Source: Pleurodeles waltl
Lineage: Eukaryota > Chordata > Amphibia > Caudata > Salamandridae
Length of the DNA: 64,000 nt
Direction: 5' to 3'
Assembly (NCBI RefSeq): GCF_031143425.1
Contig: NC_090437.1
Location: 842,779,978 to 842,843,977, forward strand
Shown here: positions 55,001 to 64,000 of the stretch, piece after piece
How positions within the stretch are numbered: the first letter of the stretch is position 1
Layout of the letters: the number at the start of each line of letters is the position of its first letter
Notes under the pieces: model-generated
What the model was told of the DNA's origin: nothing
What the model saw: the letters and a program-made list of their open reading frames with translations, nothing else
Database searches by the model: none
Made by a program: the position numbers and the translations under genes

Positions 55001-56336
55001 AGGTACCCACGCCCTCAATCCAAAGGCAATGCTCTATGGAGGAACTGGTCAGAGAAATTTGCCTATGCTTTTCCTCCTCTCATTTCATTTCTAGTTTCTA
55101 GTTCGACGAGTCAGGTAAACATCTCAAGATGATCCTTGTAGCTCCAACTTGGGCACGTCAGCCCTGGTTCACCACACTACTGGATCTTTCATTAGTCCCC
55201 CATGAGAAGTTTCCCAACAGGCCAGACCTTCTCACTCAAAACTAAGGTCAGGTCAGACACCCAGACCCCAATTCTCTCAACCTTACGATATGGCTCCTGA
55301 GGTCATAGAGTTTGGTTATCTAAATCTGCCTGCAGAGTACATGGACATTCTTAGCTCGTAAACCCACTACCAGAGCATTTTATGCTGAAAACTGGAAACA
55401 GTTTGTTTGCTACTGTCAACCCAAACATATTAATCCTATCAAAGCTACTGTACAAGACATTGCCTCTCAGTACAACCCTGGCGGTCGGTGTTAAAGTGGT
55501 GGTAATACTGTCAACAGGCCGGTGGTAAAAAAAAAATGGGATCACGACAATGGCGGAAACCTCCAACATAGACAGCCACTTTAACACTCCGACCGCCACA
55601 GTGGTAGCAACAAATACAGCGGCGGTAACTGCCAACAGACAGGTGGAAGACAATGTATGCCCTCACTATTACAAGGCACCAATCTGCCAGCTTTTCCGGG
55701 GCAGTACCAATGCCATCAAAAGCACGGCAGAAACTGAACGAAGGGGAACCACTCACCTCTCGGCACTCCACAAAGAACCTGGACGCCATGGAGCCCGAAT
55801 TGCAGATCCTACCCATGTTGGTGTATCTACTAATACACCATGAAGTAGAAAGAAGGCGGCGGTGACAACGGTGAGTACTGCACCTAGCACACAGGGGAGG
55901 GGAGGAGGGAAAAGAGAGTGACACACACACGCACCACGCAACACCCCACCCCCCACCCTCACCCACAACAACATACACAGACACATATCCAACAACATCA
56001 CAGATACACCCCGTCACCCCCTGGAAAAATGCAAGGACAAAAGGAAATGAGTTTAACTAGTGTTATATTGGAACAATCAGATATATCAAGAGAAAAGCAA
56101 ATAATCAGTATACACAAATATACACAAGTCTGTACACTGTCCCTTGTAAATGTCTGTGGACCAGTGGTCCCAAAAAGCATGGGCGAAGCCCACATGACAC
56201 CTGCCTCAAAACGGAGAGAACACTGCAGGAGCATCAGGTTGGAAAAAAAACAGGCACCTCAGGGGGAAGGGGATGGGGGGGCACATCAGCCGGAAGATGG
56301 TACAACTCCACTGCTCCTTGAGGGGGCTCCATACCC

Positions 56337-56690
56337 ACTGCCTGGTCCTGGGGAGTGCAAGGCCATAGTCTCTCAAGTGGGTGGGTTGCCCATTGCTTGG
56401 TCCTGGGGAGTGCAAAGCCACAGTCTCTCAAGTGGGTGGGTTGCCCACTGCTTGGTCCTGGGGAGTGCAAAGCCACAGTCTTCCAAGTCACTCAAGTGGG
56501 TGCTTTGCCCACTGCTTGGTCCTGGGGTGTGCAAAGCCACAGTTTCTCAAGTCTCTCAAGTGGGTGCTTTGCCCACTGCTTGGTCCTGGGGAGTGCAAAG
56601 CCACAGTTTCTCAAGTCTCTCAAGTGGGTGCTTTGCCCACTGCTTGGTCCTGTGGAGTGCAAGGCCATAGTCTCTCTAGTGGGTGACATG
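56337..56690 (+). repeat. Minisatellite with 55-bp units that grow to 64 bp
   Basis: The landmark 'ggtcctgggg' (or ggtcctgtgg) occurs at 56344, 56399, 56454, 56518, 56582 and 56646. Spacing is 55, 55, 64, 64, 64. The extra 9 bp come from a repeated 'tctcaagtc' inside the unit, so a local duplication was spread through the array. Confidence 0.88.
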
Positions 56691-56692
56691 TT

Positions 56693-56870
56693 CCACTGGT
56701 TCTGGATGGGGCTGTGTGGCCAGAGTGCTTCATCCTGCCAAGGACAGGGTTAGTGGATGCATTTCTCCACTGGTTCTGGAGAGGGCTTTGTGCCCAGAGT
56801 GCTTCATCCTGCCAAGGACTGGGTTAGTGGATGCATTTCTCCACTGGTTCTGGAGGGGGCCTTGTGCCCA
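56693..56870 (+). repeat. Minisatellite, unit 74 bp
   Basis: 'ccactggttctgga' at 56693, 56767 and 56841, each followed by 'gagtgcttcatcctgccaag' in the first two units. It adjoins the previous array but is unrelated in sequence. Confidence 0.85.
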
Positions 56871-57599
56871 GTGATGCTGCACCTGGGGTGTGGCAGTTGA
56901 CATCCTCTCACCTGGGTGTCTGAGCCACGCAATGTACCTGGAACAGGTAGCATGATACTCCATGGGGGCAGAGCCACACTCCATCCTGCGGCGACTTAGG
57001 CTGCCAATTGCAGGTCGTGCCAGTGTTGGAGGTGGTGCCTCAAGTGGCGTGTCCAGGGTCCAGGACCTCACCTGCAGACTCGGACGCCTGCCCACTGGTG
57101 ATGCTGCTGACGTCCGACAGAGGTGTATTGGCTGGGCACATGGCGGTGCAGATGGTGGTGTATGTGGCGGTGGCTGCAGTACTGTAGGACATTGTACAAG
57201 TCAGCCTCTTAACCTCTGTCTATGGACACTAACTATTCACTTTGGATTTCCATTTTTCAGATCTGGGTACTCCATTCTGCCTTCTGCTATATGTACTGCT
57301 GCCCAACAACTGTCATACTTTGGTATGAGTAAATTAACATTTACATTGCTATTTGTTACCAGTGTTGTCATTATACATTTGTGAAAGATCAGGCTGACTC
57401 CAGTTGGTTTGTGCTATAAGGGTGTTTATTTAGGGGCTAATGAGTATAGGGGTATATGCAAGGGACTGGGGTGATGGTGGAGGAAGGTCCGTAGTGGAGT
57501 CCAGTCTCTTGGTATCACAGGTGCATTGTCCAGTGGGGCATAGGAAGGGGAGTAATAGCAGTTCAATTTGGACAGGTTGACATAGTGGGGCAGAAGGGT

Positions 57600-59117
57600 G
57601 GCAATCAAGAGAGTCTTGTTTCCTGGCGGGGTCTTGGCAATGTTCTCTGGCTTCTGCCTGGATCGCAGGGACCGTTTGCGGGGTGGTTCTCCTTCTGCAG
57701 GGGTGGGGTGCTGATGGCCTGTTGGTCCTGTGGCGGGCCTCCTGTCCACTAGTGCCGGCGGAGGTGGAAGGCTGTTCCTCTGTTTGGCTAGTGTCAGGCG
57801 CCCTTTGTTGTGCCAATGCCTCCCTCATGGTCTTGCCTTTGTCAGCCAGCACCCCTGCTATGGTGACCAGGATGGTTTATATGTTGGTGAGGTCCTCCCT
57901 GATCCTCATGTAGTGTCCCTCCTGCAGCCGCTGGGTCTCCTGAAACTTGGCCAGTACCGTGCCCATGGTCTCCGGGGAATGGTGGTATGCTCCCATGATG
58001 TTGGTCAGTGCCCTGGGCCTGTTCTCCCCCTGTCACACAGCAGTCCTCCCAGCTTCCCTGTTGTCCTGTGCCTCTGTCCCCTGAATCGTATGCCCACTGC
58101 CACTGACCCCAGGTCCCTGATCATCCTGGGTTAGTTGGTTTGCCTGGGGTCCCTGTAGTGGTGGACACACTGCTGATTGACGTGCCCTGGGGACAGTGGC
58201 ATGGGCCCGCTGGGTGGGTGCTGTGCTGGTGTTTCCTGAGTGGGGAGGTTCTGTGGTGGTTTGGGACTGTGTCAGGGTAACCGACTGTCCAGAGGTCCCA
58301 GCTTGGCCAGGCTGGTCATCTTGATCCAGGCGTGCAGAGCTGCTGTCATCACTGTGGGCCTCTTCTGTGGGGGGACTGGATATGGCTGGCACCTCCTGTC
58401 CGGTGACGTTGGGTAGGGGTCCTGTTGGGAGGTAAATGCATTATTATTGTATCTGTGTGTGCCAGCGTGTGCAATGGGTGTGTTTCCATGTATTAATGTG
58501 CTTGCACTATCGCCTTGGGCCTTGTGTGAGTGGTGATGTAATGGCCTGGGTGAGTCTCTATAGGGCATGCTGTGGTGATGGGTGTCCATGCAGGTCTGTG
58601 ATGGGTGTCCATGCATTGTTGTTGCATGCAGGGCTTGGTTGTGGGAGTGGTGGGATGTGATGGTGGGGTGTGTGGTACGTGGTGGAGTGATTGGAGTGAG
58701 GGAGTATGTGATGGCATGGAGGTGGGGGGGTGAAAGTAGTAAAGATTTGCTTTACCAGATTCCAGTCCTCCTGCAACTCCTGCGAAGCCCTCAGGATACA
58801 TGATCGCCAAGACTTGCTCCTCCCATGTTGTTAGTTGTGGGAGAGGAGGTGGGGGTCCACTGCGAGTCCTCTGTACGGCTACCTGGTGTTTTGATACCAT
58901 GGAACGTACCTTTCCCCCGTAGGTCGTTCCATCTCTTCCTGATGTCATCCTTTGTTCTTGGATGCTGTCCCCCTGCGTTGACCCTGTCCACTTTTCTCCT
59001 TGCAGTGGAGGTCTGCTGCACCTGTGATCCGAATAGCTGTGGCTCTACTCGGATGATTTCCTCCACCATGACCCTGAGCTCCTCCTCAGAAAACCTGGGG
59101 TGTCTTTGAGGTGACAT
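57600..59117 (-). pseudogene. Two-exon Myb/SANT gene of the Harbinger-type element
   Basis: Exon 1 (59117-58756) starts M-S-P-Q-R-H-P-R-F-S-E-E-E-L and reads I-R-V-E-P-Q-L-F-G, then R-T-K-D-D-I-R-K-R-W-N-D-L-R-G-K, a trihelix-like Myb/SANT domain. A frameshift follows near 58920. The exon then continues L-T-T-W-E-E-Q-V-L-A-I-M-Y-P-E-G to the GTAAAG donor at 58755. Exon 2 follows CCCAACAG (acceptor 58423-58422) and reads G-P-L-P-N-V-T-G-Q-E-V-P-A, then Gln/Ser/Thr-rich sequence and a helical part near 57900, with in-frame stops. In PIF/Harbinger elements the Myb-like protein binds the transposase and terminal repeats. The 40336 gene is its paralogue. Confidence 0.78.
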
Positions 59118-60132
59118 GATGTGGTGTGAGTGATGTGTGATGTGATATGTGGGGTGATGTGTTGGGGTGTGTGCTTTGAGGTACGTGGATGGTGTATGTG
59201 TGATGGTGTTCTGTTCCTCTGGCTGATGGTGTGGTCTTTGCTTTTCTCTCTCTCTGCTTCTTCAGAATTGTTCACTGTAAGGGGTTGTGGGTAATGTGGG
59301 TGGGTGTTTTATAGTGGTGTGAGTGTGTGGGTGTGGTGTGTGCATGTGTGTCAGGTGTGTGTATTTTGAATTGTCTAATGTGGTTGTGTTTTGTAAGTGT
59401 GTGTGTATTTTGAGTGCATGGTGTGTACTGCCAATGGTTTACCGCGGTTGAAAGACAGCCGCGTTGATTCCTGGGTCGTGATACTGTGAGCGTATTCCTG
59501 TTGGTGTGACTGTGTGGGTTTTGCTATCGCCAGTTTATCACTGACCTTTGGTGTGGCGGACTTGTGTGGGTGTCTGTATAGTGGCGGATTTCTGTGTGTA
59601 GGTCATAATACCCGTAGCAGATTTCCGCTGCGGTCACGGTATGTTGGCGGCCGTCGGCATGGCAGTAAACAGGATTTACCGCCAGGGTTGTAATGAGGGC
59701 CATTATCTGTTACTTTCTTCATTTTCAAAAAGCTAATTTAGCTCACACCTCCACTCACTTACATCTCGCAGCTATAGCTACATACTTACAAAACAGACAA
59801 CACAAATCCCTCTTTAGGATTCCTGTAATTAAAGCATTCATGTAACGGCTTAAACAGGTGATGCCATCAAGAATGCCCCTTGCACCATCATGGAACATCA
59901 AAATTGTCCTCACTAGGCTTATGGGTCACCCATTCGAGCTGCTTCACTCATGTCCTGCTCAGTACCTCCCATGGAGAGGGTCCTTTTTGGTTGCTGTCAC
60001 ATATCTCAGGTGTGTTAATGAGCTCCAGGCGCTAACCTTGGAAGAATTATTCTTTCAGATTCATAATGACAAACTGGTTCCTCACACTAATCTGGAGTTC
60101 CTTCCTAGATGGTCTCACAATTCCACATTAAT

Positions 60133-62493
60133 GATGATGAAAGTTTATTTTATTAGTTCATTAAAACCATAAAAACCTTTCTTTCCACATAGCAATTTAA
60201 CAAAAACAATACAATAAGGTAATACAGTGCAATAAAAAGTCCTGAGCTTGAAATGAAATAATATGTAAAATTTCCCTTCCACATAAACATTTAACAAAAC
60301 AATAATAGTGCAATAAGACATTGTAGTAGTGGGGAGAGGTGGTGTGGTACCTTCTATTGATTTTGTTTTCCCCTACCTGAGTCCGATTGTTGTTACCAGA
60401 CTGTATTACGGCACTGGTTAAGCATCCCACCATGCTGCCTGTGAGCCTTCCCTACATTAAGGGGTTCGGAATGAGTTAAAGGGGTTTTGTTATCCTTGTT
60501 GCCCTCCCTATGACTGGGTTGTTTCAAGAAGCTGAGATTTTGAGCGAGAAATATTCACAAGAATTGAACCAGCCTAATGTTCAGTATTGTATTTCGTGGG
60601 TTGAAAGCTTCAATTAGTGCCTGTCTACAGGATCTGATCCTTAAACCATTTAATTCTTTTTTCAGTAAAAGTCTTCTTTCAACCGCCAAAGCTGGACAGA
60701 TGCAGACCACGTGCACCAAGTTTTCTTTTGCTAGGTGACATAGATGGCACTCCTGGGATCCTACTTGTTGCTCTTTCTTCCATTTGGGCATATAGTCTAG
60801 TGTTGGGAGTTCACCCAGCCTGAGTGTAAGAAAGCATTGCTTGATTTTCCGTGAATGGCGACCAGCCATAAGTAGTGATTCTTTAAACGTTTTATAAGAG
60901 TTGAGGATCAACCAGCTGTGTGCCCTTTTAGCCAGAGAGGCCCTGTCTTCTAACCAGCTCTGTAATTTGTTTGCTTTATTCACAGCTTTGTTTAAAGCTG
61001 GGATGGGGAGAGACTGGTCCCATGCCTCATTTAAGTTCAGCAGACTCTTGCTCTTTTCTAGATACCTTAAGTAATTGCAGTTCCCTCTTTCTAAGATAAT
61101 TTCCTGCCAGACTAAATTAGCTAAAGACCCTTTTGAGGCACGGCTCAATTTGTAACAGCATTTAATGTATGCCGCGGGTCGGGCTAACGACTGCTTGACC
61201 AGCTTAAATTCCAGTCTGACCTGGGCTGGCGATGCGTGCCCAGGGAGCCGAAACACACGCTTATAGGTCTTTATCAGAAGCTTTTCCAAGAGACCTACTT
61301 CCATCCCCCCCATTATTTCGGTCCTGTATGTGAGAGTTGGAAGTAGTTTCACTCTCATTACAGTTTTTAGGGGGATCAGAGCGTGACCACAAATTGAGTT
61401 TGCCAGCTTACAAAAGGCGTAAGTAAGGGCCTGCGATTTGATTTTTATTGCTTCTTTTTGTAGCGCGTAATTACCTCTGGCATCAACCATAACTCCTAAG
61501 TTTCTATATGAACTCACTTCCTCTAGGGTCTTCCCATTCAAGTGCCATTTACGTTGGCTAGTCGGCCTGTGGTTTAGGGTAATCATTTTAGATTTTTTAT
61601 GATTGATTTCTAATTTGTTAGATCCTGAGTATTCTTCTAATGCGTTTAGTAGTTTTTGCATGCCTATTCTGTTTTTACTAATTAGTAATAGATCATCTGC
61701 ATTGGCATATTAGATACTTGTTGGCCGCGTAGTGAGGGAGGATGGGATGATTGATCATTTAATTTGGCAGAGAGATCTGCTATGTACAGGTTGAAAAGTG
61801 TTGGGGCCAATACACAGCCTTGCTTAACACCGACTGTTGTTTTAACTGCCCTGGATAGGTGAGAGCCTCCCCCCAATTTAACCTTCACCCAAGTATCAGA
61901 GTAGATCATTTTGATGGCATTTAAGATAGTGTGTGGTAGCCCCCACAGTTGTAATTTGGCCCACAATCTGCCACGGGGGACACAGTCAAATGCAGCTTTA
62001 AAATCAACAAAACATAAGTAGGTCGGAGTCCCCTTTGCTTTTGCTCTGTTGATGATCAGTCCCAGTGCCATACGATTTGTTAATGCTACTTGGTGAAGCC
62101 GGTCTGATTTAGGGGCAAAATATTTTTATCTGCGATCCAGGCTTCTAAGTGTTTTAGCACACAGGATGAGAAGTACTTGAGGTCAACATCTAGAGGAGCA
62201 ATTAGTCTGTAGTTGCTTGGGGAAGCCGGGTTCCCACCCTTAAATGTGGGGTGGATTATGGAGCCTTTCCAGGATTCTGGGACAGAGCCTGTTGTAAGCA
62301 CCTCGTTGAACATTGCAGCCAGAAAATTGGCCCATCTTTCCATTTCCTGTTTAAATAATGCTTGCGGTAAGCCGTTTCGGCCAGGGTCACAATCCGTTCG
62401 TGATTTTCCAATGATTTTTAATAGTTCTGTTGCCGTAAATTTCAAAACGTCAGGAGCATTGGGATCCCAGTTGAAGATGTGCGCCTGGATTTG
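60133..62493 (-). mobile_element. 5'-truncated LINE inserted in the DIRS recombinase
   Basis: A 2,361-bp minus-strand insertion flanked by ATTAAT (60127-60132 and 62494-62499). The 3' end on the coding strand is an untranslated part of about 400 bp ending 'aaactttcatcatc', a short TCA-type tail rather than poly-A. The 5' part, including any endonuclease domain, is missing, which is the usual result of incomplete reverse transcription. Confidence 0.88.
60555..62493 (-). pseudogene. LINE reverse transcriptase and C-terminal zinc knuckle
   Basis: Three overlapping frames. 62493-62086 has F-K-G-G-N-P-A-S-P-S-N-Y-R-L-I and L-P-L-N-Q-T-G-F. 62071-61682 has C-F-V-D-F-K-A-A-F-D-C-V-P-R and T-V-G-V-K-Q-G-C-V-L-A-P-T-L. 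61661-60555 is open for 368 codons. The catalytic box A-D-D-L-L-L-I is readable across the junction near 61690. The C-terminus contains C-H-L-C-x7-H-x4-C (E-C-H-L-C-H-L-A-K-E-N-L-V-H-V-V-C), a CCHC knuckle seen in I-, R1- and related clades. The clade is not certain. Few lesions suggest a moderately recent copy. Confidence 0.85.
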
Positions 62494-62984
62494 ATTAATC
62501 AATCTATTGAGTTACCAGTCTGAGCCTGACTCAGTTGCTAAAAGAGCTCTTCACACTCTAGAGGTTAAACATGCATTAATGTTCTACATCTATAGAACAA
62601 AAGAGTTCAGGAAAACTAAACAGCTTTTAATAGCTTTTTCATCACCACACAAAGGTAATCCAGTATCCAAAGCAGCATAGCTAGGTGGATAGTTAAATGT
62701 ATTCAGATTTGTTATTCTAAGCAAAACAGTAACTTCCTGTCACTCCCAAAGCGCACTCTAACAGGAAGAAGGGAGCTTCTATGGCTTTCCTTCTGAGCAT
62801 ACCCATAGCTCACATTTATAGAGCAGCTACATATTCTACACTACATACATTTACAAAACATTATTGCGTAGATGTACTTCAGCAGCCAGTGTATGCCAAA
62901 CAGTACCGAGAACACTTTTCCAATCAACTGCAACTCCCACAGGCTACCCACTGCTTTCATGGAGGGACTGTTTTACAGTCTATT

Positions 62985-63085
62985 CAGAACATGTGCATCT
63001 ACAGCCACACATGCCATTGAACAGAAAATGTTACTTGCCCAGTAAGCATCTGTTTGTGGCATGTATTGCTGTAGATTTACATGCA
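62985..63085. repeat. ICR of the older DIRS
   Basis: Contains 'cagtaagcatctgtttgtgg', the complement of the right terminus ('ccacaaacagatgcttactg'), next to 'gaacatgtgcatctacagcc', the complement of the eroded left terminus. Same two-part construction as at 24313-24412. Confidence 0.82.
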
Positions 63086-63238
63086 CCCTCCCTCCTGAGT
63101 GGTTTTTATATTTTCATATAGTTGTACATATGTAGATACATTTCCATGGACATCTCTTTTCTCTATACTTCATCCACACTCCTTTTCTCACCCTCCTGTA
63201 GGGAAACAGTATAACAAAAAACTCAATGTCCATGCGCA

Positions 63239-63392
63239 GTATCACCGAGAAGGGGGAGTCACTCGATCCTGTGAATCCAAAATGCTTCTTTAAAGAAAAA
63301 CAACTTGCAACACTATGAACTCAACACTAGATGACAGGAGCATGCAGAACTACGGGCCACAAACAGATGCTTACTGGGTATGTACCATTTTC
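63239..63392 (-). repeat. Right inverted terminal repeat of the older DIRS
   Basis: Inverted copy of the left terminus, continuing outward through 'gggccacaaacagatgctta' to about 63392, where the match with the ICR ends. Confidence 0.82.
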
Positions 63393-63529
63393 CATACATG
63401 TGAACACTCACATTGAGCCCTAGAAACAATAGATGTGCACAGCATATCTCTGGTTCCTACAGGAGATTAGTCTAATCCATACAAAGACTTATAGATAACA
63501 TCACTGGTGGCATCTCAAATACATCCTTC

Positions 63530-64000
63530 ATGACATGGCTGTGTGTGGCGTGGGGCTGGCCAGGGGGCTTGGTGTCTGGCTAGGCCCATTGCCCAACCCC
63601 CAGCAAGCGCCTAAGACCCTGTAGGTGCAAACCCCGCTGCACACTCCTTTTGGGTGTGCTCAGCATGTAGTTGAATGCAGGCCATGGCCTTTGGCCAGGC
63701 CCTACGCTCAAACCCCACATGAGCACTCAGCCCGTTGTAGGCACCCAACCTCGCTCTATATACAACCCATGGCTGTGCATAGCTCGGGGTTGGTGGCAGG
63801 CCTAGCCTCTAGCCAAGCCCTATGCCCAACTCCTCATTGGTGCACATCCTCCTTCCTGAATTTAGTTTCCAACAGTGCACAGCAAGGTTGCACGCAGGGT
63901 GCTGGTTTTGGCCAGGCCCTGTGCCCAATCCCACGGCAACTACCCTCACAAAACTCCACCTCCCATGTATGTTTTTTTTTTTTCTTCTTCACTGTACCAT
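63530..64000 (+). repeat. Degenerate tandem repeat, unit about 105-117 bp
   Basis: 'ggc(c/t)aggccc(t/a)...gcccaa(c/t)' motifs recur in four units beginning near 63537, 63653, 63770 and 63873. The array runs to about 63965, where a T run precedes the window end. No coding potential. Confidence 0.75.

Larger units (their letters stand above)
55462..59701 (-). mobile_element. Harbinger-type element with a Myb/SANT gene, 4.2 kb
   Basis: Left edge GCCTCTCAGTACAACCCTGG; right edge (complement) GGCCCTCATTACAACCCTGG. ATT is duplicated at 55459-55461 and 59702-59704. It contains one two-exon Myb/SANT gene on the minus strand (59117-57600) and two minisatellites. No DDE transposase frame was recognised. 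The terminal family is the same as at 27780, 37977 and 39765. Confidence 0.87.
55270..62890 (+). pseudogene. Tyrosine recombinase of the older DIRS, split in three
   Basis: Segment 1 (55270-55461) ends A-T-V-Q-D-I. Segment 2 (59705-60132) resumes I-C-Y-F-L-H-F-Q-K-A-N-L and includes Y-L-R-C-V-N-E-L-Q-A-L. Segment 3 (62500-62890) resumes L-L-S-Y-Q-S-E-P and includes R-T-K-E-F-R-K-T, A-H-S-N-R-K-K-G and H-T-F-T-K-H-Y-C-V-D. Compared with the younger copy, the catalytic Arg of A-R-R-V-S-E-L is Cys here, while H-x-x-R and the Tyr remain. The two gaps are filled by the Harbinger-type element and the LINE. Reading across each junction with one copy of ATT or ATTAAT keeps the frame. Internal stops also exist. 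Confidence 0.85.
50938..63392 (+). mobile_element. Older DIRS-type element, twice interrupted
   Basis: Left terminus 50938-51071 and right terminus 63239-63392 are inverted copies ('ttctgcatgctcctg', 'ggtgatac' side). An ICR lies at 62985-63085. Between them are decayed gag (51319-53255), RT, RNase H and tyrosine recombinase. Insertions at 55462-59701 (Harbinger-type) and 60133-62493 (LINE) both lie in the recombinase gene. Without them the element is about 5.9 kb, almost the same as the younger DIRS at 19073-24960. Many stops and frameshifts mark it as the older copy. The exact outer edges are uncertain by several bases because the left edge is eroded. Confidence 0.88.

Noticed and set aside
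55918..56753. 250-codon frame across the minisatellite
   Set aside because: The peptide repeats W-S-W-G-V-Q-S-H with each DNA unit and is an artefact of the 55/64-bp repeats.
31111..64000. Next WDR17 exon
   Set aside because: No AG-bounded open segment with the expected helical-repeat peptide in phase 2 was found; it probably lies beyond the window.

Overview
The window is vertebrate nuclear DNA that is almost entirely intron filled with transposable elements. Three short exons on the + strand (526-667, 759-861, 31009-31110) splice together in phase. They read as the C-terminal helical-repeat region of a WD-repeat protein that I recognise as WDR17. The first intron is 91 bp, the next is 30,147 bp, and the last runs beyond the window (more than 32.8 kb). 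The huge introns, abundant DIRS-type tyrosine-recombinase retroelements, Harbinger/piggyBac families and repeat sequences I associate with newts suggest a salamander, most likely the newt Pleurodeles or a close relative. The species call is inference.

Region A (2095-10577) is a complete but decayed LTR retrotransposon on the minus strand. Its coding order is gag-protease-integrase-RT-RNase H, the order of Gmr1-type Ty3/Gypsy elements. Its LTRs are 956 and 957 bp once a later insertion is removed. That insertion is a 2,315-bp LTR-like unit at 2118-4432, with TG...CA ends and the 5-bp target duplication TATAC. A diverged second copy lies at 31674-33616.

Region B (13498-26159) is a repeat block built from a 383-bp tandem array and its inverted copy, followed by a piggyBac transposase gene on the minus strand. 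That gene is cut in two by a 5.9-kb DIRS-like element at 19073-24960. The DIRS copy has inverted terminal repeats, an internal complementary region, gag, RT/RNase H and an open tyrosine recombinase. It integrated without target duplication, apparently at a shared TTCTG core.

Region C (26667-39761) is a mosaic of foldback elements, an L2/CR1-like LINE tail, an L1-like fragment and several Harbinger-type MITEs with TNA-like 3-bp target duplications. Two elements (28020-28750 and 34338-35004) are built as trains of consecutive hairpins. An unrecognised minus-strand stretch (29990-30868) is open for about 290 codons apart from one stop.

Region D (39765-49001) is a 9.2-kb Harbinger-type element. 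It carries two decayed Myb/SANT genes and no transposase that I can see.

Region E (50938-63392) is a second, older DIRS element. Its recombinase gene is interrupted twice: by a 4.2-kb Harbinger-type element at 55462-59701 (target duplication ATT) with a two-exon Myb/SANT gene, and by a 5'-truncated LINE at 60133-62493 (target duplication ATTAAT). Removing one copy of each duplication leaves the recombinase frame continuous across both junctions. The window ends in a degenerate 105-117-bp tandem repeat.

No rRNA, tRNA, CRISPR array or bacterial operon was seen. Apart from the three exons, the coding content belongs to mobile elements.
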